NCBI GenBank assembly: GCA_964504915.1
Contig: CAZDFH010000008.1
Location: 7,347-71,346, forward strand
Length of the DNA: 64,000 bases
From: CAJBLF01 sp964504915
GTDB taxonomy: Bacteria; Patescibacteriota; Gracilibacteria; Absconditabacterales; Absconditicoccaceae
Direction of reading: 5' to 3'
A model generated the notes under the pieces. The model worked only from the letters and a program-made list of their open reading frames with translations. It searched no databases and had not been told where the DNA came from. Shown here piece by piece: positions 10,917 to 21,834 of this stretch; position 1 is the stretch's first letter; the number at the start of each line of letters is the position of its first letter. Position numbers and translations under genes: made by a program.

Positions 10917-12116
10917 ATGTTAGAGCCGATAGCTTCACTTCTGAGACCTAATAATTTAGATGAATTTGTGGGTCAGGTACATTTGGTAGGTGAGAATAAG
11001 CCTATTCGTGTTTTTTTGCAGAACAAAAATATTCCTTCAATGATTTTTTGGGGACCGCCGGGATGTGGCAAGACGACGATGGCACATATTATCTCGCAAA
11101 CCCTTCAGGCAGATTTTTTCCCTTTGTCGGGTGTGACGAGTAAAAAAGAAGATTTGACGAAACTGATAGATCAAGCAAAGCTCAATCATCAATATGGGAA
11201 ACAGACTATCATATTTCTCGATGAAATCCATCGTTGGAATAAGGCACAGCAAGATGTCTTGCTTCCTTTTGTCGAAAAATGAACTATTATTCTGATCTGA
11301 GCGACGACAGAGAACCCAAGTTTTACCATCAATAATGCGCTGCTGAGTAGATGTAGGGTGTTTGTATTTGAGAAATTGACTGAGCAGGAAATTCTTTCCT
11401 TTATCGTTACCAACAAAGAAAGGATACAGAAGGCTGCCCCTGGTATTACTATCTCCGACGAAAACATTCTCTTGATTGCGAAGCTTGCTAACTGAGATTT
11501 GCGTAACGCATTGAATCTCTTGGAATCAGCAATATTACTGAGAAAAACATGAGAAATTATTGAGCAAGATATTTTGGACTCGGGGCAAAAGCAAGTGTAT
11601 TATGATAGAGACGGTGAAGAACATTACAATATTATCTCCGCTGTCCATAAATCGTTACGCGATTCAGATGGCGATGCCGCATGTTATTGGATCCAAAGAA
11701 TGCTGATGTGATGAGAGGACCCACTGTATATCGCCAGAAGATTACTTCGCTTTGCCTCTGAAGACATTGGTCCTGCTGATAATAATGCTCTGCTCTTGGC
11801 GAATCAGGTCTATGATGCTTGTGCTAAGATTTGAATGCCAGAATGTAGAGTGTTTCTGATGCAATTGGCAATCTATTTAGCTAAAGCACCAAAGAATAAT
11901 GTGGCGTATCGTGTAGATCTTGCTACGATAGCTGACATCGAAAGATATGGCAATTTACCTGTACCAAAAAATATTCGTAATGCACCTACGAAATTGATGA
12001 AAGACGAATGATATGGCGAATGATATAAATATGTCCACGATGATCCAAGTGCTAAAGATCAGCAACATATGCCTGATGAACTGAGGGGGAGAAAATATTT
12101 AGATGGGAGCACTTAG
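10917..12116 (+). CDS. rarA: Replication-associated recombination protein A (MgsA/RarA AAA+ ATPase)
   Basis: Product of 399 aa. The N-terminus LRPNNLDEFVGQVHL, Walker A GPPGCGKTT (about residues 44-52), Walker B IIFLDEIHRW and sensor 1 IGATTENPSF are all family signatures. The UGA at 11281-11283 is the Gly between VEK and TIILIG, and another UGA is the Gly of IGATTENPS, which is strong evidence for the code. The C-terminal helical domain (DPLYIARRLLRFASEDIG, and the KNVAYRVD block) is intact. RarA acts at stalled replication forks as a tetramer. The gene ends in TAG and is followed by a small terminator. Confidence 0.93.
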
Positions 12117-12166
12117 ATGGGAGAACTTAGGCCGGTCTACAATCTACCATCTCCAATCTCCGATCT

Positions 12167-12196
12167 GAAAATTTGTAATACAAATTTTCATTTTTG
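12167..12196 (+). terminator. Terminator after rarA
   Basis: The hairpin GAAAATTTG-TAATA-CAAATTTTC is followed by ATTTTTG. The stem is AT-rich, so it may be weak. Confidence 0.55.
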
Positions 12197-12294
12197 TCAA
12201 CCCAATCTCGTTTAAGGTTGATGCTTAGGGCTTGTTTTGATTTTTGAAATTACTATCCTTGAAGAAACTTTTTATATCTTTTAATATGTAAAAA

Positions 12295-12651
12295 ATGTCA
12301 GAAGAAAAAAAATCAACTGTCCATGTGGAAACTAAGAAAATGTCTAAAGACTGCTGTGGATCTATGGGTAAATGTGGTATGGGTCTTTGCCATCTTATTG
12401 TATGACTCCTTTTGTTGGCTAATCTTATTGTCCTTATTGCTTTCTATTGCCAATATACTCATACAGAGGCTATGAAAGTGGGAGGAAGTGCTAATTACAA
12501 ATTAGTAAAACAAATTTACAAGACTGATGCCTTCAAACAAGGTCAAGCACAACAAATTGAGCAAGCATTACAACAGTATCAAGGAGCTGCTAAACAAGCA
12601 CAAACAGCTCAGCCTACAGTAGAAGTTGCTCCTACAACTACAGCTAAGTAA
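12295..12651 (+). CDS. Small single-pass membrane protein, stalk paralog of the DsbA-like protein
   Basis: Product of 118 aa. A cysteine-rich cytoplasmic start (DCCGSMGKCGMGLC) precedes one transmembrane helix (about residues 38-58). The following segment EAMKVGGSANYKLVKQIYKTD aligns with ETLKVGGSANMKLVEQLYKTD in the next gene, and a Gln/Ala-rich tail follows. It therefore looks like the anchor and stalk of the DsbA-like neighbour without the thioredoxin domain. The genes are 42 bp apart on the same strand and probably co-transcribed. Function is unknown; a partner or anchor of the oxidoreductase is a guess. Confidence 0.8.
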
Positions 12652-12693
12652 TCTTTGTTGTGAGCATTTTTATATCTTTAATTGTTATGGGCT

Positions 12694-13545
12694 ATGTTTA
12701 ACGGGAAAAAAATTAATACTGGTCTCTTGATAGCGATATTTCTCGGTATCAACGTCTTGCTTCTTATCTATGTCTCATTCTTCAAAAGGGATGCTATTTG
12801 GATGGAGACACTTAAGGTCTGATGATCAGCTAATATGAAATTAGTAGAACAATTGTATAAGACTGATGGTTACCAACAACAACAAAAAACTGCTATTGAA
12901 CAAGTCTTGAATAGTATGGGTACTACAGCTTGAGATACGACTACTACAGCTGATACAACAACTGATACTCCTACAGCTACTACAGCTGATGCAAGTAAAT
13001 TTGTTGCGATTGAAAAAGACTGATACATTAAGGGAAATAAGAATGCTAGAATTACTATCATAGAGTATTCTGATCTTCTTTGTCCTTTCTGTAAGAGACA
13101 CTATAATTCTCAGACTATAGAAAATCTTATCAAAAAATATCCTAATGATGTGAATATGATATTTAGGCAAATGCCATTGCCACAACTTCATCCTACTGCT
13201 CCTATCTGAGCTCAAGGAGCTGTCTGTGTAGGCAAACTTGCAGGTGCCGATAAATATTATGCTTATCTTGATGAAGCATTTAAAGCATCTGAATTTACTG
13301 AGGCTAGTGTGACAGATATTGCTACCAAACTTGGAGTCAGCAAATCTAAATTTGCTAGTTGTTTGACTAGTGATGAGACGCTGGCTACAGTAGCTGCTGA
13401 GACACAAGAAGGTAATGGATTTGGAGTAACAGGGACTCCTGGTAATGTTATCGTAGATAATCAAAAGGGAACATTTACATTGCTCGCTGGAGCTTATCCT
13501 ACAGAAGACTTCCAAAAAATAATTGATGGAATATTAGGGAAATAA
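12694..13545 (+). CDS. Membrane-anchored DsbA-like thiol:disulfide oxidoreductase
   Basis: Product of 283 aa. An N-terminal transmembrane helix (about residues 9-27) and a Thr/Ala/Asp-rich linker lead to a DsbA/thioredoxin domain. The active site CPFC lies at residues 130-133 inside EYSDLLCPFCKRHY. The domain ends with GVTGTPGNVIVDN, the cis-Pro loop region. It should oxidise or isomerise disulfides outside the membrane, consistent with cysteine-rich surface proteins such as the one at 9327-10352. Five or more glycines, including those of the stalk motif KVGGSAN, are UGA. A strong terminator follows. Confidence 0.88.
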
Positions 13546-13564
13546 TTTCTCTTTATATACCATG

Positions 13565-13592
13565 AAAAAAGTGGCCGAGAGGTCACTTTTTT
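13565..13592. terminator. Terminator between the DsbA-like gene and the ValRS-like gene
   Basis: AAAAAAGTGGCC-GAGA-GGTCACTTTTTT forms a 12-bp stem with A and T runs on both sides, so it can work on both strands. Confidence 0.85.
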
Positions 13593-13600
13593 AGTATTGA

Positions 13601-13672
13601 GACATAAGACATGAGACGTAAGACATAAGAAAATTGTCTTGATACCTGCCTACCGGCAGGCAGGCTTATGTC
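13601..13672. repeat. GACATAAG nested inverted-repeat element, copy 1
   Basis: Tandem GACATAAG/GACGTAAG units face CTTATGTC, with the GC-rich palindrome CCTGCCTACCGGCAGG in the middle (13645-13665). The same block, with a longer centre, lies at 58557-58686. The right edge touches the stop codon of the ValRS-like gene. Shorter GACGTAAGACATAAG runs sit near 10355 and 40684. Confidence 0.65.
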
Positions 13673-16620
13673 TATTTCTCATTCATCTTAATCTTATTAA
13701 TTTCACATTCCAATTTCTCTATTATTTCTTTGAGTTTACTCATTTCTTCTTTCTTTGCAGTAATGATTTTCTTCTCTTTTTTCTGAAGAGAGAGTTGTGC
13801 AGCCACATTTCTCATATATTGTAATTGCTCATTCTTTTGGTGTAATTCGTGTTGTAGTGTTTCAAGTCCGTCCTTTTGTAATGGCTTGGTAATAACTCCT
13901 TTGATACCAATAATGACATCTATGATACTCTCTGTCTCGTAGTTTTGTAGATCCTTCTCTTTGTCTACGTATTTTATTTGATCGGTGTTAATGAGCTTCT
14001 GAACTATATCTTCATTGTCTTGTACATAATGAAGAAAGTCTATCGATGCACTAAAACAGATATCTACCTTTTGATGCTTAGGTTGTTGTGTCTTTTCTCT
14101 CAGAAGGATGAACTTGTCCATAATATCCATAAAGAGCTGTGTTTTGTAATTTTTACTGGCTTTCTGGAAGAACTCTGTAAACTGCTGTGTCGGTAGTATT
14201 CATCAGAAATTAAAATGTCCTCGTAAGGTTTCTGTTACGAAAGGCGTGATGGGATGTAACATTTTAATTAACATGCCTACACATAGAATAGCAACACTTT
14301 CCGTGAGATCTGTCTGTTGTATTTTTATTACTTCTAAAAATTTGTCACAAAAATCTTTTTTGATACATTCGGTAAGCCTGTGAGCGAATAAAGGAAGCGT
14401 ATTCTTCTCTATACTCTCTACCATGTCCTCTTGTAATTCTTTGACTCTACAGAGCATCCAGTATTCAAATGTGCTTATTTTACTCATTCTTTTTTCCACA
14501 TATAATGCCAGCTCATCCAAGTCTCTGACCATCTCTTTCTTTTTCTTCTTGGATTCGATATATGTGACATAAATGTATCTGCAGGCATTTCGCATTTTAT
14601 TGATGAATAGTGCATATGGTTCCGCATCTTCTGCTTTTGCTCTTTCTGATGCTTTATCCCCTGCAGTGAGACCATACAATCTTGTGGTGTCTGATCATCG
14701 TTTTTCCATCATTTCATCTAATACATCGGTAGCTATAATTGGTAATTTTGGGCAGATAAACATTTTTTGTATTGGGACTTTTTTGTGAATGGATTTCCCT
14801 AAAAGGATTGTTCTGAGCATATTGTTCCTATCTTTTTCTCAGCCCATACTATATGTCTTTTCGCTCATACTATTGTCACAAGCTCCTGCTGCGTCTAATA
14901 GCATAAGACTTGTTGCTAGGCTATTATCTATCTTTTCATCACTTGCCATTACTGGCTCGACACTATTGGTCATTGCCGTTATGTCAAAGCAATATTTGCC
15001 TCATTTTTTGTTGATAATCAAACACGTCTTCTCAAGCATATCCATGAGCTGGGTCCCAAATTTTTCATAATTAACCAATGATTTTCATTTGGTAGAACTT
15101 ACATCTTTATTTGCATATTCAAACAATTTGTTGCATTCGTTAATCTCTGTGGAAAATCCCCTAGGTAAGTCCTCTTTGAATGCTTGTATGTAGCATTCTC
15201 CTAGTGTTTTTTCATCATTTGGCTCTTGTCCTAAAATACAATCAATTACTTGCTCTATAGTGAAATTTGACTGAATTTTCCCATCGGCAATGAGATTGAA
15301 TATCAATAATGCTGGGATTATTTTTTTCCCTTTTTTCTTCTTTGCTGGTAGGTTAATTATGCTCTGTTCTCATAAAAAGTAGCTTTCTTCTTCATTTTGT
15401 CGTACGGGGAGGAGTATCCCAAATGGATCTTTCTTACTAATGGGTCGACAGGTCATAGTGCTGTTTTCGACTATTTTCTCCCATAATTCTCTATGCTCAC
15501 TTGGTTCTATCTCTACCCCATCCAAAATCTCTTTGACTTTACTATACTCAGTCAATTCTACCGGAGGATAAAAAAATCGTTGTTCTGAGAGGATTGGTTG
15601 TAATTTTTCCCCGTGATGTTTGTCTGTAGCAACCTCATATTCTACTTGCTGTACTGATTCTAAATTATGTATATCATCTAAGTTTTGAATGATGTTGTCG
15701 AAAAAATCAGTGACCTTCTTGCCGGCAAAATCTCCAGCAAATTTTGTAAAGCAACTGTTATGATCTATGGCAAATTTATTAATTTTGAGGTTGTGCTTTT
15801 TTGCAATATCTAGACTCCTAGTATCATGACATGGGCAAACTCTTAGAATGCCATTGTCCTTTGTAATGTCTACTGTCGGGTCGGCAATAATAGGTATGGT
15901 CTGGTTTACAATAGGGATAATTACCTTGTGTCAGATCAACTTCTTGTATCTTCTATCATCGGGATGTACGGCAAGTGCTACGTCGCCAAAAATGGTTTCC
16001 GGATTTGTCGTGGTGACAATAAGTGTGATATTTTTTGTATCTACAAAATATCTAATGTTGTATACTTTGTCTTTTATCTTCTTCCATATGATTTCATCGG
16101 GTGCTATATTTGTTTGTGTGCGGTTGCTCCAATAATTGATGGCATCATCTTTCTTTACTCGTCATTGTTTTGTAAATTCAAAAATCATATTTCTGATTTT
16201 ACGTGTCATTAATGGTGTGCATAAATCCATCTCTTGTCATTGATCATGCGCAAATCCTAGATATAACATGTGTCTCATCCGTATCTCTTTTTGCTTCTGA
16301 AGTTCTTTATGCCATTGAGATATTCCTATCTTATTCTTCTCATTGTCATTGTTACTTGTTTTGTACCCAAAAAATGGATGGTAACTTACTTGTTTTCCTT
16401 GCATGCGTAGATATCTTATAATACTATCTTGATGAATGCCTGATAATAATTCTAGGTATGATGTGGTTTCTGGCTGTAGTGCAATAGGGGTATATACTAT
16501 TGTAACCGTGTTTTTTTCTCCTGGCTTCTTGAGCGGCTTGATACCAAATAATTTTTTTCTATTTTGCTTGTCCAAAATCTCTTGTTGAATGTTTTGGTAA
16601 TTATATTTTTTGTCAAACAT
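13672..16620 (-). CDS. Valyl-tRNA synthetase-like protein lacking HIGH and KMSKS
   Basis: Product of 982 aa with the full ValRS layout. The N-terminal Rossmann start is TIVYTP (40-45) and RYLRMQG (69-75). The CP1 editing domain has TTTNPETIFGDVALAVHPDD and IPIIADPTVD. The anticodon-binding domain has FINKMRNACRY and KDFCDKFLE, and a C-terminal coiled coil closes the protein. The two ATP-binding signatures are gone: the HIGH position reads ELLS (57-60), and in the KMSKS region (about 625-645) only the flanking GSDTTRLYGLTAG is recognisable. The editing-site PAHD reads PCHD. It therefore probably cannot activate valine. It may be an editing or tRNA-binding pseudoenzyme, with a true ValRS elsewhere; that is inference. 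Confidence 0.85.
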
Positions 16621-16759
16621 TACTTGAGTAAAATGGGTAAAATGAGATAACAGTTAACGGCTAATAGTTAACAGATGATAGCATCGGTGTTTTCAATCTT
16701 TCGTTCTTCCCAGCTATGCTGGACTTCGCACTGTTAGTTATTCACTGTTCGTTGTTCAA

Positions 16760-18427
16760 TTAGTCTTCAGAATATTTGTACAATCTAAATATGCAATAAG
16801 CGAAAGTACTTATGATGATAAATAATAATATATTTTCTACTGGTCCTACCTTCACCTTGAGTGTGTTGTCTAATTTTAGGTTGGTGCCATCTTTACAGAT
16901 AGCCTCCACGGTGTAAAAGGCGTATTCATCTTTTTTGGATAATTTATTGAATGGATATTCAAACATAGTCCCTGTCGTTTCCCCTACTTTTTGCATTTTA
17001 CTGGTATCACTAGTATCAAATTCAGATCTATAAATAATATAAGATTCTACGTTTTGTACTGCTGTCCATACTAAATAATGCTTGTCGCCTATCTTTTGAT
17101 CGCTTATAGCGATGCCTTTGACTACACAAGAAAGGTCCTCTCCGATTGTCGTCTGAGTTATCGTGGATGCTGGTCCCAGGGGACTCTCATCTTCATTCAA
17201 TGCGGTGATTTGAAAATAATATTTTTGTCCCACAATCAAATTTTCTATAATGATTTCATTCGTTGGTGTAACGACATATTCATCGAGTAGATTTTCACTC
17301 GTACCGTATTGTACTTTATACTTTGGTGCCGTGCCTGCCGTTTCCCGAGTCACGTTTAATGTACTCTTATCTACACTGTCTGAGTAGAGCCTGACTTTCC
17401 CTATAGTAATGCTTTTTTCTACGATTATTGTAGCTACTCATGTGTATGATTTTTTCTGTCCCGCGTTCATGAGATCGACAGATACTTCGAATTCTCATTC
17501 TGTATCGATTGTCATCTGCTTGTTGAATAGCCCGGCGGTTTTTCTATCCATAGGTGCCGATTTTCCGTTGCTGAGTTTGATCTCTGCAGATGTTACACTG
17601 TCGCTGGTGCTTACATTAAACTCTGCTTTGTCTCATTGCTTTATTTTGCTACTTGGTAGTATTTGGATGCTATTGAATACTCAGTCTTTGATCGGACTAT
17701 ACGTGAAAGTAATGTTTTGGGATTCGCCTATAATCTCATTCTGTGTGTTACTAATTTTGACCTGTAGTCTATTGCTTCATGCTACTACTCCAGAGATATA
17801 TGCATTGATATCTCATATACTGTCAGTAGTCCCTTGGCTTACTATGCTATTGTTGAGGAAAATTTCATACGGCGAATTTGGTAGTGTAGGTGAGCTTGCT
17901 ATTACATTTACGACATTATTTTTTTCTACACCATTATCGGCTGGTGACGCTACTGTTACGGTCTCTGTAGTTGCGTCGTTGTGGACACTTCCTACTATGA
18001 TAGTCTTTTCTCCTTGGACAGATTCGTTTATAATATCTGAAACCTTGACAGCGAATGTTCATTCTTTTTTGATAATTAATCCTTTAGAAAATAGTTTGAC
18101 TCATTGATCTTGTGGCAAAAATGTATAGAGACCATCGCTGGGTACTACATAGTCGGCGGTATCGGCTAACCCATCTATCTCTATAAATACATCTCCTTGA
18201 TAATCAGTCACTACATCTCCGTTTGCAGTCACTGCTTTGATGGTCATATCTACTGCTTCATTGGTTTCCATAGAGCTAGGTTGTACCTCTACAATAAATG
18301 CATCTGGTTGTGTGGCTGCATGTCAGAGGTTAAACGTACATGTGCTCAATATAAGGAAGGCTCCAAAAAGTAGTCAGATTTTTGTTTTAGTGCGAAAGTT
18401 TTGGGTAAAACTTTTAAGCATGATCAT
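16760..18427 (-). CDS. Secreted surface protein with Ig/Fn3-like beta domains and C-terminal anchor
   Basis: Product of 555 aa. A signal peptide (IGLLFGAFLILSTCTFNL) precedes several beta-sandwich-like segments (for example VTANGDVVTDYQGDVFIEI and VSDIINESVQGEKTIIVGS), then Fn3-like repeats near the end (YYFQITALNEDESPLGPAS, YAFYTVEAICKDG). One C-terminal transmembrane helix (ILLFIIISTFAYCIFRLY) and a short charged tail follow. Domain order suggests an outward-facing protein tethered at the C-terminus. It lies 18 bp after the 170-aa gene and probably shares its transcript. Substrate or partner is unknown. Confidence 0.8.
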
Positions 18428-18445
18428 TTGGTGTGTGAGATAAAA

Positions 18446-18958
18446 TTATTTAGAGTGTCATGTAAATTCAGATAAATTACCTACAGCAAAATTTTTCCAG
18501 CCTTTGACTTTTTTCCCGGCAGACTCTCCTAATAGAATATCATTTTGCTTGCCCGAAAAGACGACATTAAAAATGCCTTCATTGACATCTATCTTCTCCA
18601 TATTTGCTATGTTTACTATCAAACTATCCACGGTATTCTGCGTAATCCTGATCGTTCACTGTCCAGAAAATGTTTGCGTATCAATTTGTACAGTGTCTGG
18701 ATCGTAATAAATAGTGCCTCTAAAATCTGTTAGGTTGTTTTTGTATTTTTCTCCGATAAAAATTTCTAAATGATTGTTTGTAGTCTTATATGCTGAATCT
18801 CGGTGATTCTCGTTCATAAATGCTTTCTCTTCTAATGAGAGAATGCTTGCTTGAAAGAGCCCTGGGTTTTTTACAATAAAGAAAATGACAAGTGCACATA
18901 TGGCTGCTGCGAATATAATGGCCATGTTTTTTCTGAATTTGCGTGCAATAATTTTCAT
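18446..18958 (-). CDS. Secreted protein with cohesin-like beta domain
   Basis: Product of 170 aa. One N-terminal transmembrane or signal helix (about residues 12-29) is followed by a single beta-rich domain. IYYDPDTVQI, the later VDSLIVNIANM and GIFNVVFSG follow the order of strands in cohesin-type modules, but similarity is by pattern only. It is the first gene of a two-gene minus-strand unit with the Ig/Fn3-like protein. A cohesin-like domain beside a surface protein suggests protein-protein docking on the cell surface, which is inference. Confidence 0.7.
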
Positions 18959-19096
18959 CGTATATCAAAAGGTACATAAATATGTTTCATATTGCTTTTA
19001 TACTTACGATTCTTGATGAGAAAATCAACTCGATTTTAGTCTGTTAATTCTCTTTTTTGTCGCACTATATTGCTTGATATATATTTCCGTAGGACA

Positions 19097-19220
19097 TACT
19101 TTTTGGCATTGCCCTCCCGCTGGTGCGGGACAGGCGCCAAGTATGCAAAAAAGTCTAGGAAAAATCATCCGCCATGTTGATTTTTCCTTTTGGAATCACC
19201 ATCATCGTCTGTCTTCCAGC
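19097..19220. repeat. TACTTTTTGGCATTGCCC repeat, copy 1 (in a 440-bp gap)
   Basis: It shares TACTTTTTGGCATTGCCC, AAAAAAGTCTAGG, TCCGCCATGTTG and TCTGTCTTCCAGC, in this order, with 26244-26346. A GC-rich palindrome (CCCGC-TGGT-GCGGG) is inserted near the left end. Nothing else is visible in the gap 18959-19398, except AT-rich sequence before the next start. Confidence 0.7.
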
Positions 19221-19398
19221 TGGAACCAACGCGCTTAGATTGTTAATCTGTCTAGTGGTTATTCTTTATTGTACGGTTGCGTTTATTGATTCTGTCGTGA
19301 CGGAAAAACATTCACTTTCTGAAATATTACAATATTCTATTGAAAAATGTCAATAAATGATTATGCTGAATCCACTTTTATGCTATAATAATAAATTA

Positions 19399-20076
19399 AT
19401 GAATACTTCATATAATAAATTTAATAATAACTCTTGAAATAAATGATCTATCATTCCAAAATGAACCCAGAGGCAAATCTGAGCTATTGGGGAGGCCTTG
19501 GTGCGTGAGTGATTCACTAGTGTTGGAGAGCCACTAAGACCGATTGGTTTTGAACATGCATCTCAAATTACTAAAGATTATCGACAAGAATTGGAATCTA
19601 AAGCAAAAGCAGGACATCAATATGCCATCGACGAGATGAACTTTTTCCAATGAAAATTTAAATATAATCAAGATGGAACTGTAGATCTTCTTCAATTTAC
19701 ATGAAGTAAAACTTTTTGTCCTGATCTTACTGGTACTTGTACTTCAATGGATCGGGATGCGGCAAAGTGATTGGCGGACTCTAAATGATATCATTTACTT
19801 AGTGATTGGTGTAATTGAAATAGTGAAGAAGAGAAAGAAAAGACCGATTGGTATAAATTGGAAAAATATTTTGGTGATTATGCTCATACTTGAGCTATTG
19901 CCTGTATGCTTGGTTGTGAGCCGGCTTTCTATTGGACAAATACTGAACATTATACCAAGGGCTGAGTAAAAAGTGGAAGTGTGTGTACTAGAAACCTTAG
20001 TAAATTTGGTTGTAAAAGATATCTGGCTGAAAAAAATGATATCAACCGCGTCTGTGGATTCAAAAATGCTATGTAG
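19399..20076 (+). CDS. UGA-dense hypothetical protein (225 aa)
   Basis: The frame is open only in table 25. It contains 12 in-frame UGAs among about 24 glycines and ends in TAG, followed by a clear terminator. It encodes a hydrophilic protein with LVREGFTSVGEPLRPIGFEHASQ, a FCPDLTGTC pair, an AIACMLGCEPAFYW segment and a Cys-rich end. No signal peptide is evident. I do not recognise the family. The aromatic and Cys content of the second half suggests a folded, possibly metal- or disulfide-stabilised domain, which is inference. It is flanked by minus-strand genes on both sides. Confidence 0.8.
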
Positions 20077-20103
20077 TATGATACTATTTTGTGTGTATAT
20101 AAC

Positions 20104-20128
20104 AAAAAGAGCGAAAGCTCTTTTTTTC
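20104..20128. terminator. Terminator between the 225-aa gene and the MEMO-CapA gene
   Basis: AAAAAGAGC-GAAA-GCTCTTTTT is a 9-bp stem with a GAAA tetraloop and poly-A/poly-T flanks, so it can serve both converging genes. Confidence 0.9.
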
Positions 20129-20148
20129 TTATGTTTAGATGATTTTTC

Positions 20149-21831
20149 TTACTTTACTGTAGCATTGATCGATCCCGTAGTGACGGAGAAATATTTTTTG
20201 GTAGCATTATAATCGATGAGGACATATGCTCAGGTCTCGGTATTTGGTACGTGCATGTCAAACAGGAAATTTCACAGACTATAGATGATTGGTTTGCCTT
20301 GGTATCGTCAGATGTCTTGTACGACGTGGGGATGATGTCCGATGATTATGTTCGCTCAGCAGTCTATGAGCTGTTTGGCGAGGCTTTCTTGAGAGGCGCT
20401 ATGCGTGGTCTGGTATTCCAATCCTCGATGGACAGGTACGACGTTGATGTATCCGTCAGTTTTGTTTTTTTTCAATATGTTACAATATGTCTCAAACAAG
20501 CTTCTCGGTGTGATGGTAAAATCAAATCCTTCTCGAGCAACTTTGATACCACGAACAGTTGTTTTGTACTCGTAATTTTTTTCAAAATAGGTACTGCTTC
20601 TGATATATCCTATTGGCAATAGATTGTTTGCTTGGAGCTCTTTGATCGTCTCTTGGTGCGCTTGGATGCCTCAGTCTAGACTGTGATTATTCGCCATATT
20701 CACCAGAGTAAATCATAAGCTATTGAGATATGGTAAAATAGTAGTGCTCGAACAAAAGCTCACTTCTTTGTGAGAAAATTGGCAAAATGTTGAATTGCTT
20801 ACGACTGGCGTTTCAAGATTGAGTCAGACGACATCTATGCCAAATAATTTTCTATGTGGATAGGTGTTTGGATTCAATGTGGTGTCTTCATTCTGAAAAA
20901 AAGTTTTGAACTGCTCCTTGATCTTCTGGTCGCCCGATAGGGCAGTGGCTACTTGTCTATCAAATATTAGATCGCCAAAAAATGCTAGCGTAAATCCATT
21001 GTCTGCTAGCTTCACTCATGAATAATAGATAAATTGTCTGGAGGTATTATTTACTCACAAATTTTTGCCTGCGATTGTACTGCTGCTATCTCTCAGGTAC
21101 AGTCTAGGATATTGAGCTTGTTGCTGAGCGAGTTTGTTTACTACATACAGACAACTTGGACAATCGACTTCTATGCTTTGATACTCTTTCGCGTCCACTG
21201 CGTTGTTGAGTACGTAAAAACTTTTTTTATCATGCAAGAGAGCAAAGTCTTCGTCTGTGTAATGTGAAAAATCTACTGAAGCTATAAAAATAGTTTTTCA
21301 ACTAAACTTATGTGCTTGTAATGTTTTAATAAGCTGTTCGTCGTTGATAAATTTTCTCGGTCTGATGATGATGGGATAGACTTTGGCTTGCGGGAATGTC
21401 TGCTTGATAAAACTAAATTCTGATCACAGTCCGTGTTCGGTAGTGTTTTGTTCGTAGATACAGGATAGTCACGGAAGGGCTTGCTTTTGGCTTGAGATGC
21501 ATGTTCACTGATAACAGATTCTGGGTACGCAGAATTGCGCGATATTTCCTGTTAATATGTTGAAGTGATCTGGACTGATGAGCACAATATTTACTGCCTC
21601 TTGCTTAGTAATGTTGTACGTCGTTTTCAAAAATGCATAAAAGTTGCCAATCGTTTTTGGCTGGATAGCGAAGTGTGGCACGATAGCAAACATTTTTTCA
21701 TCGCTTGTACTGATTGTCGTTGCTGTTTGTTCTGGTGATATGAAATGCGTCCGTACTCCAACAACAAAAACTATCATACCAAACAATGCGAGCAATCGTA
21801 GTCTGTTATCTTTTTTCGTTTTTTGCGTCAT
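20149..21831 (-). CDS. MEMO domain - CapA-type metallophosphoesterase fusion, membrane anchored
   Basis: Product of 560 aa. After an N-terminal transmembrane helix (about residues 11-27), residues about 45-270 match the MEMO/AmmeMemoRadiSam-B family: VLISPDHFN, TEHGLGSEFSFIKQTFP and ASVDFSHY (near 187). From about 280 the protein matches CapA/PgsA enzymes: AFFGDLIFDR, GLNLETPVV, MANNHSLDGG (near 380), VVPVHRGLEY, IIIGHHPHVVQ (near 498) and YSLGNFLFD. CapA-type proteins act in poly-gamma-glutamate or capsule work. The MEMO domain is a putative metal-dependent dioxygenase. The start lies 3 bp after the stop of the DUF3160-like lipoprotein, so the two are translationally coupled. Confidence 0.85.
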
Positions 21832-21834
21832 ATC

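Noticed and set aside
12841..13515. 224-aa minus-strand ORF
   Set aside because: It is antisense to the DsbA-like gene with its CPFC site. The Ser/Cys/Ile-rich composition is typical of a shadow frame.
17409..18107. 232-aa plus-strand ORF
   Set aside because: It is the antisense shadow of the Ig/Fn3-like surface protein, whose frame has a signal peptide, domains and membrane anchor.
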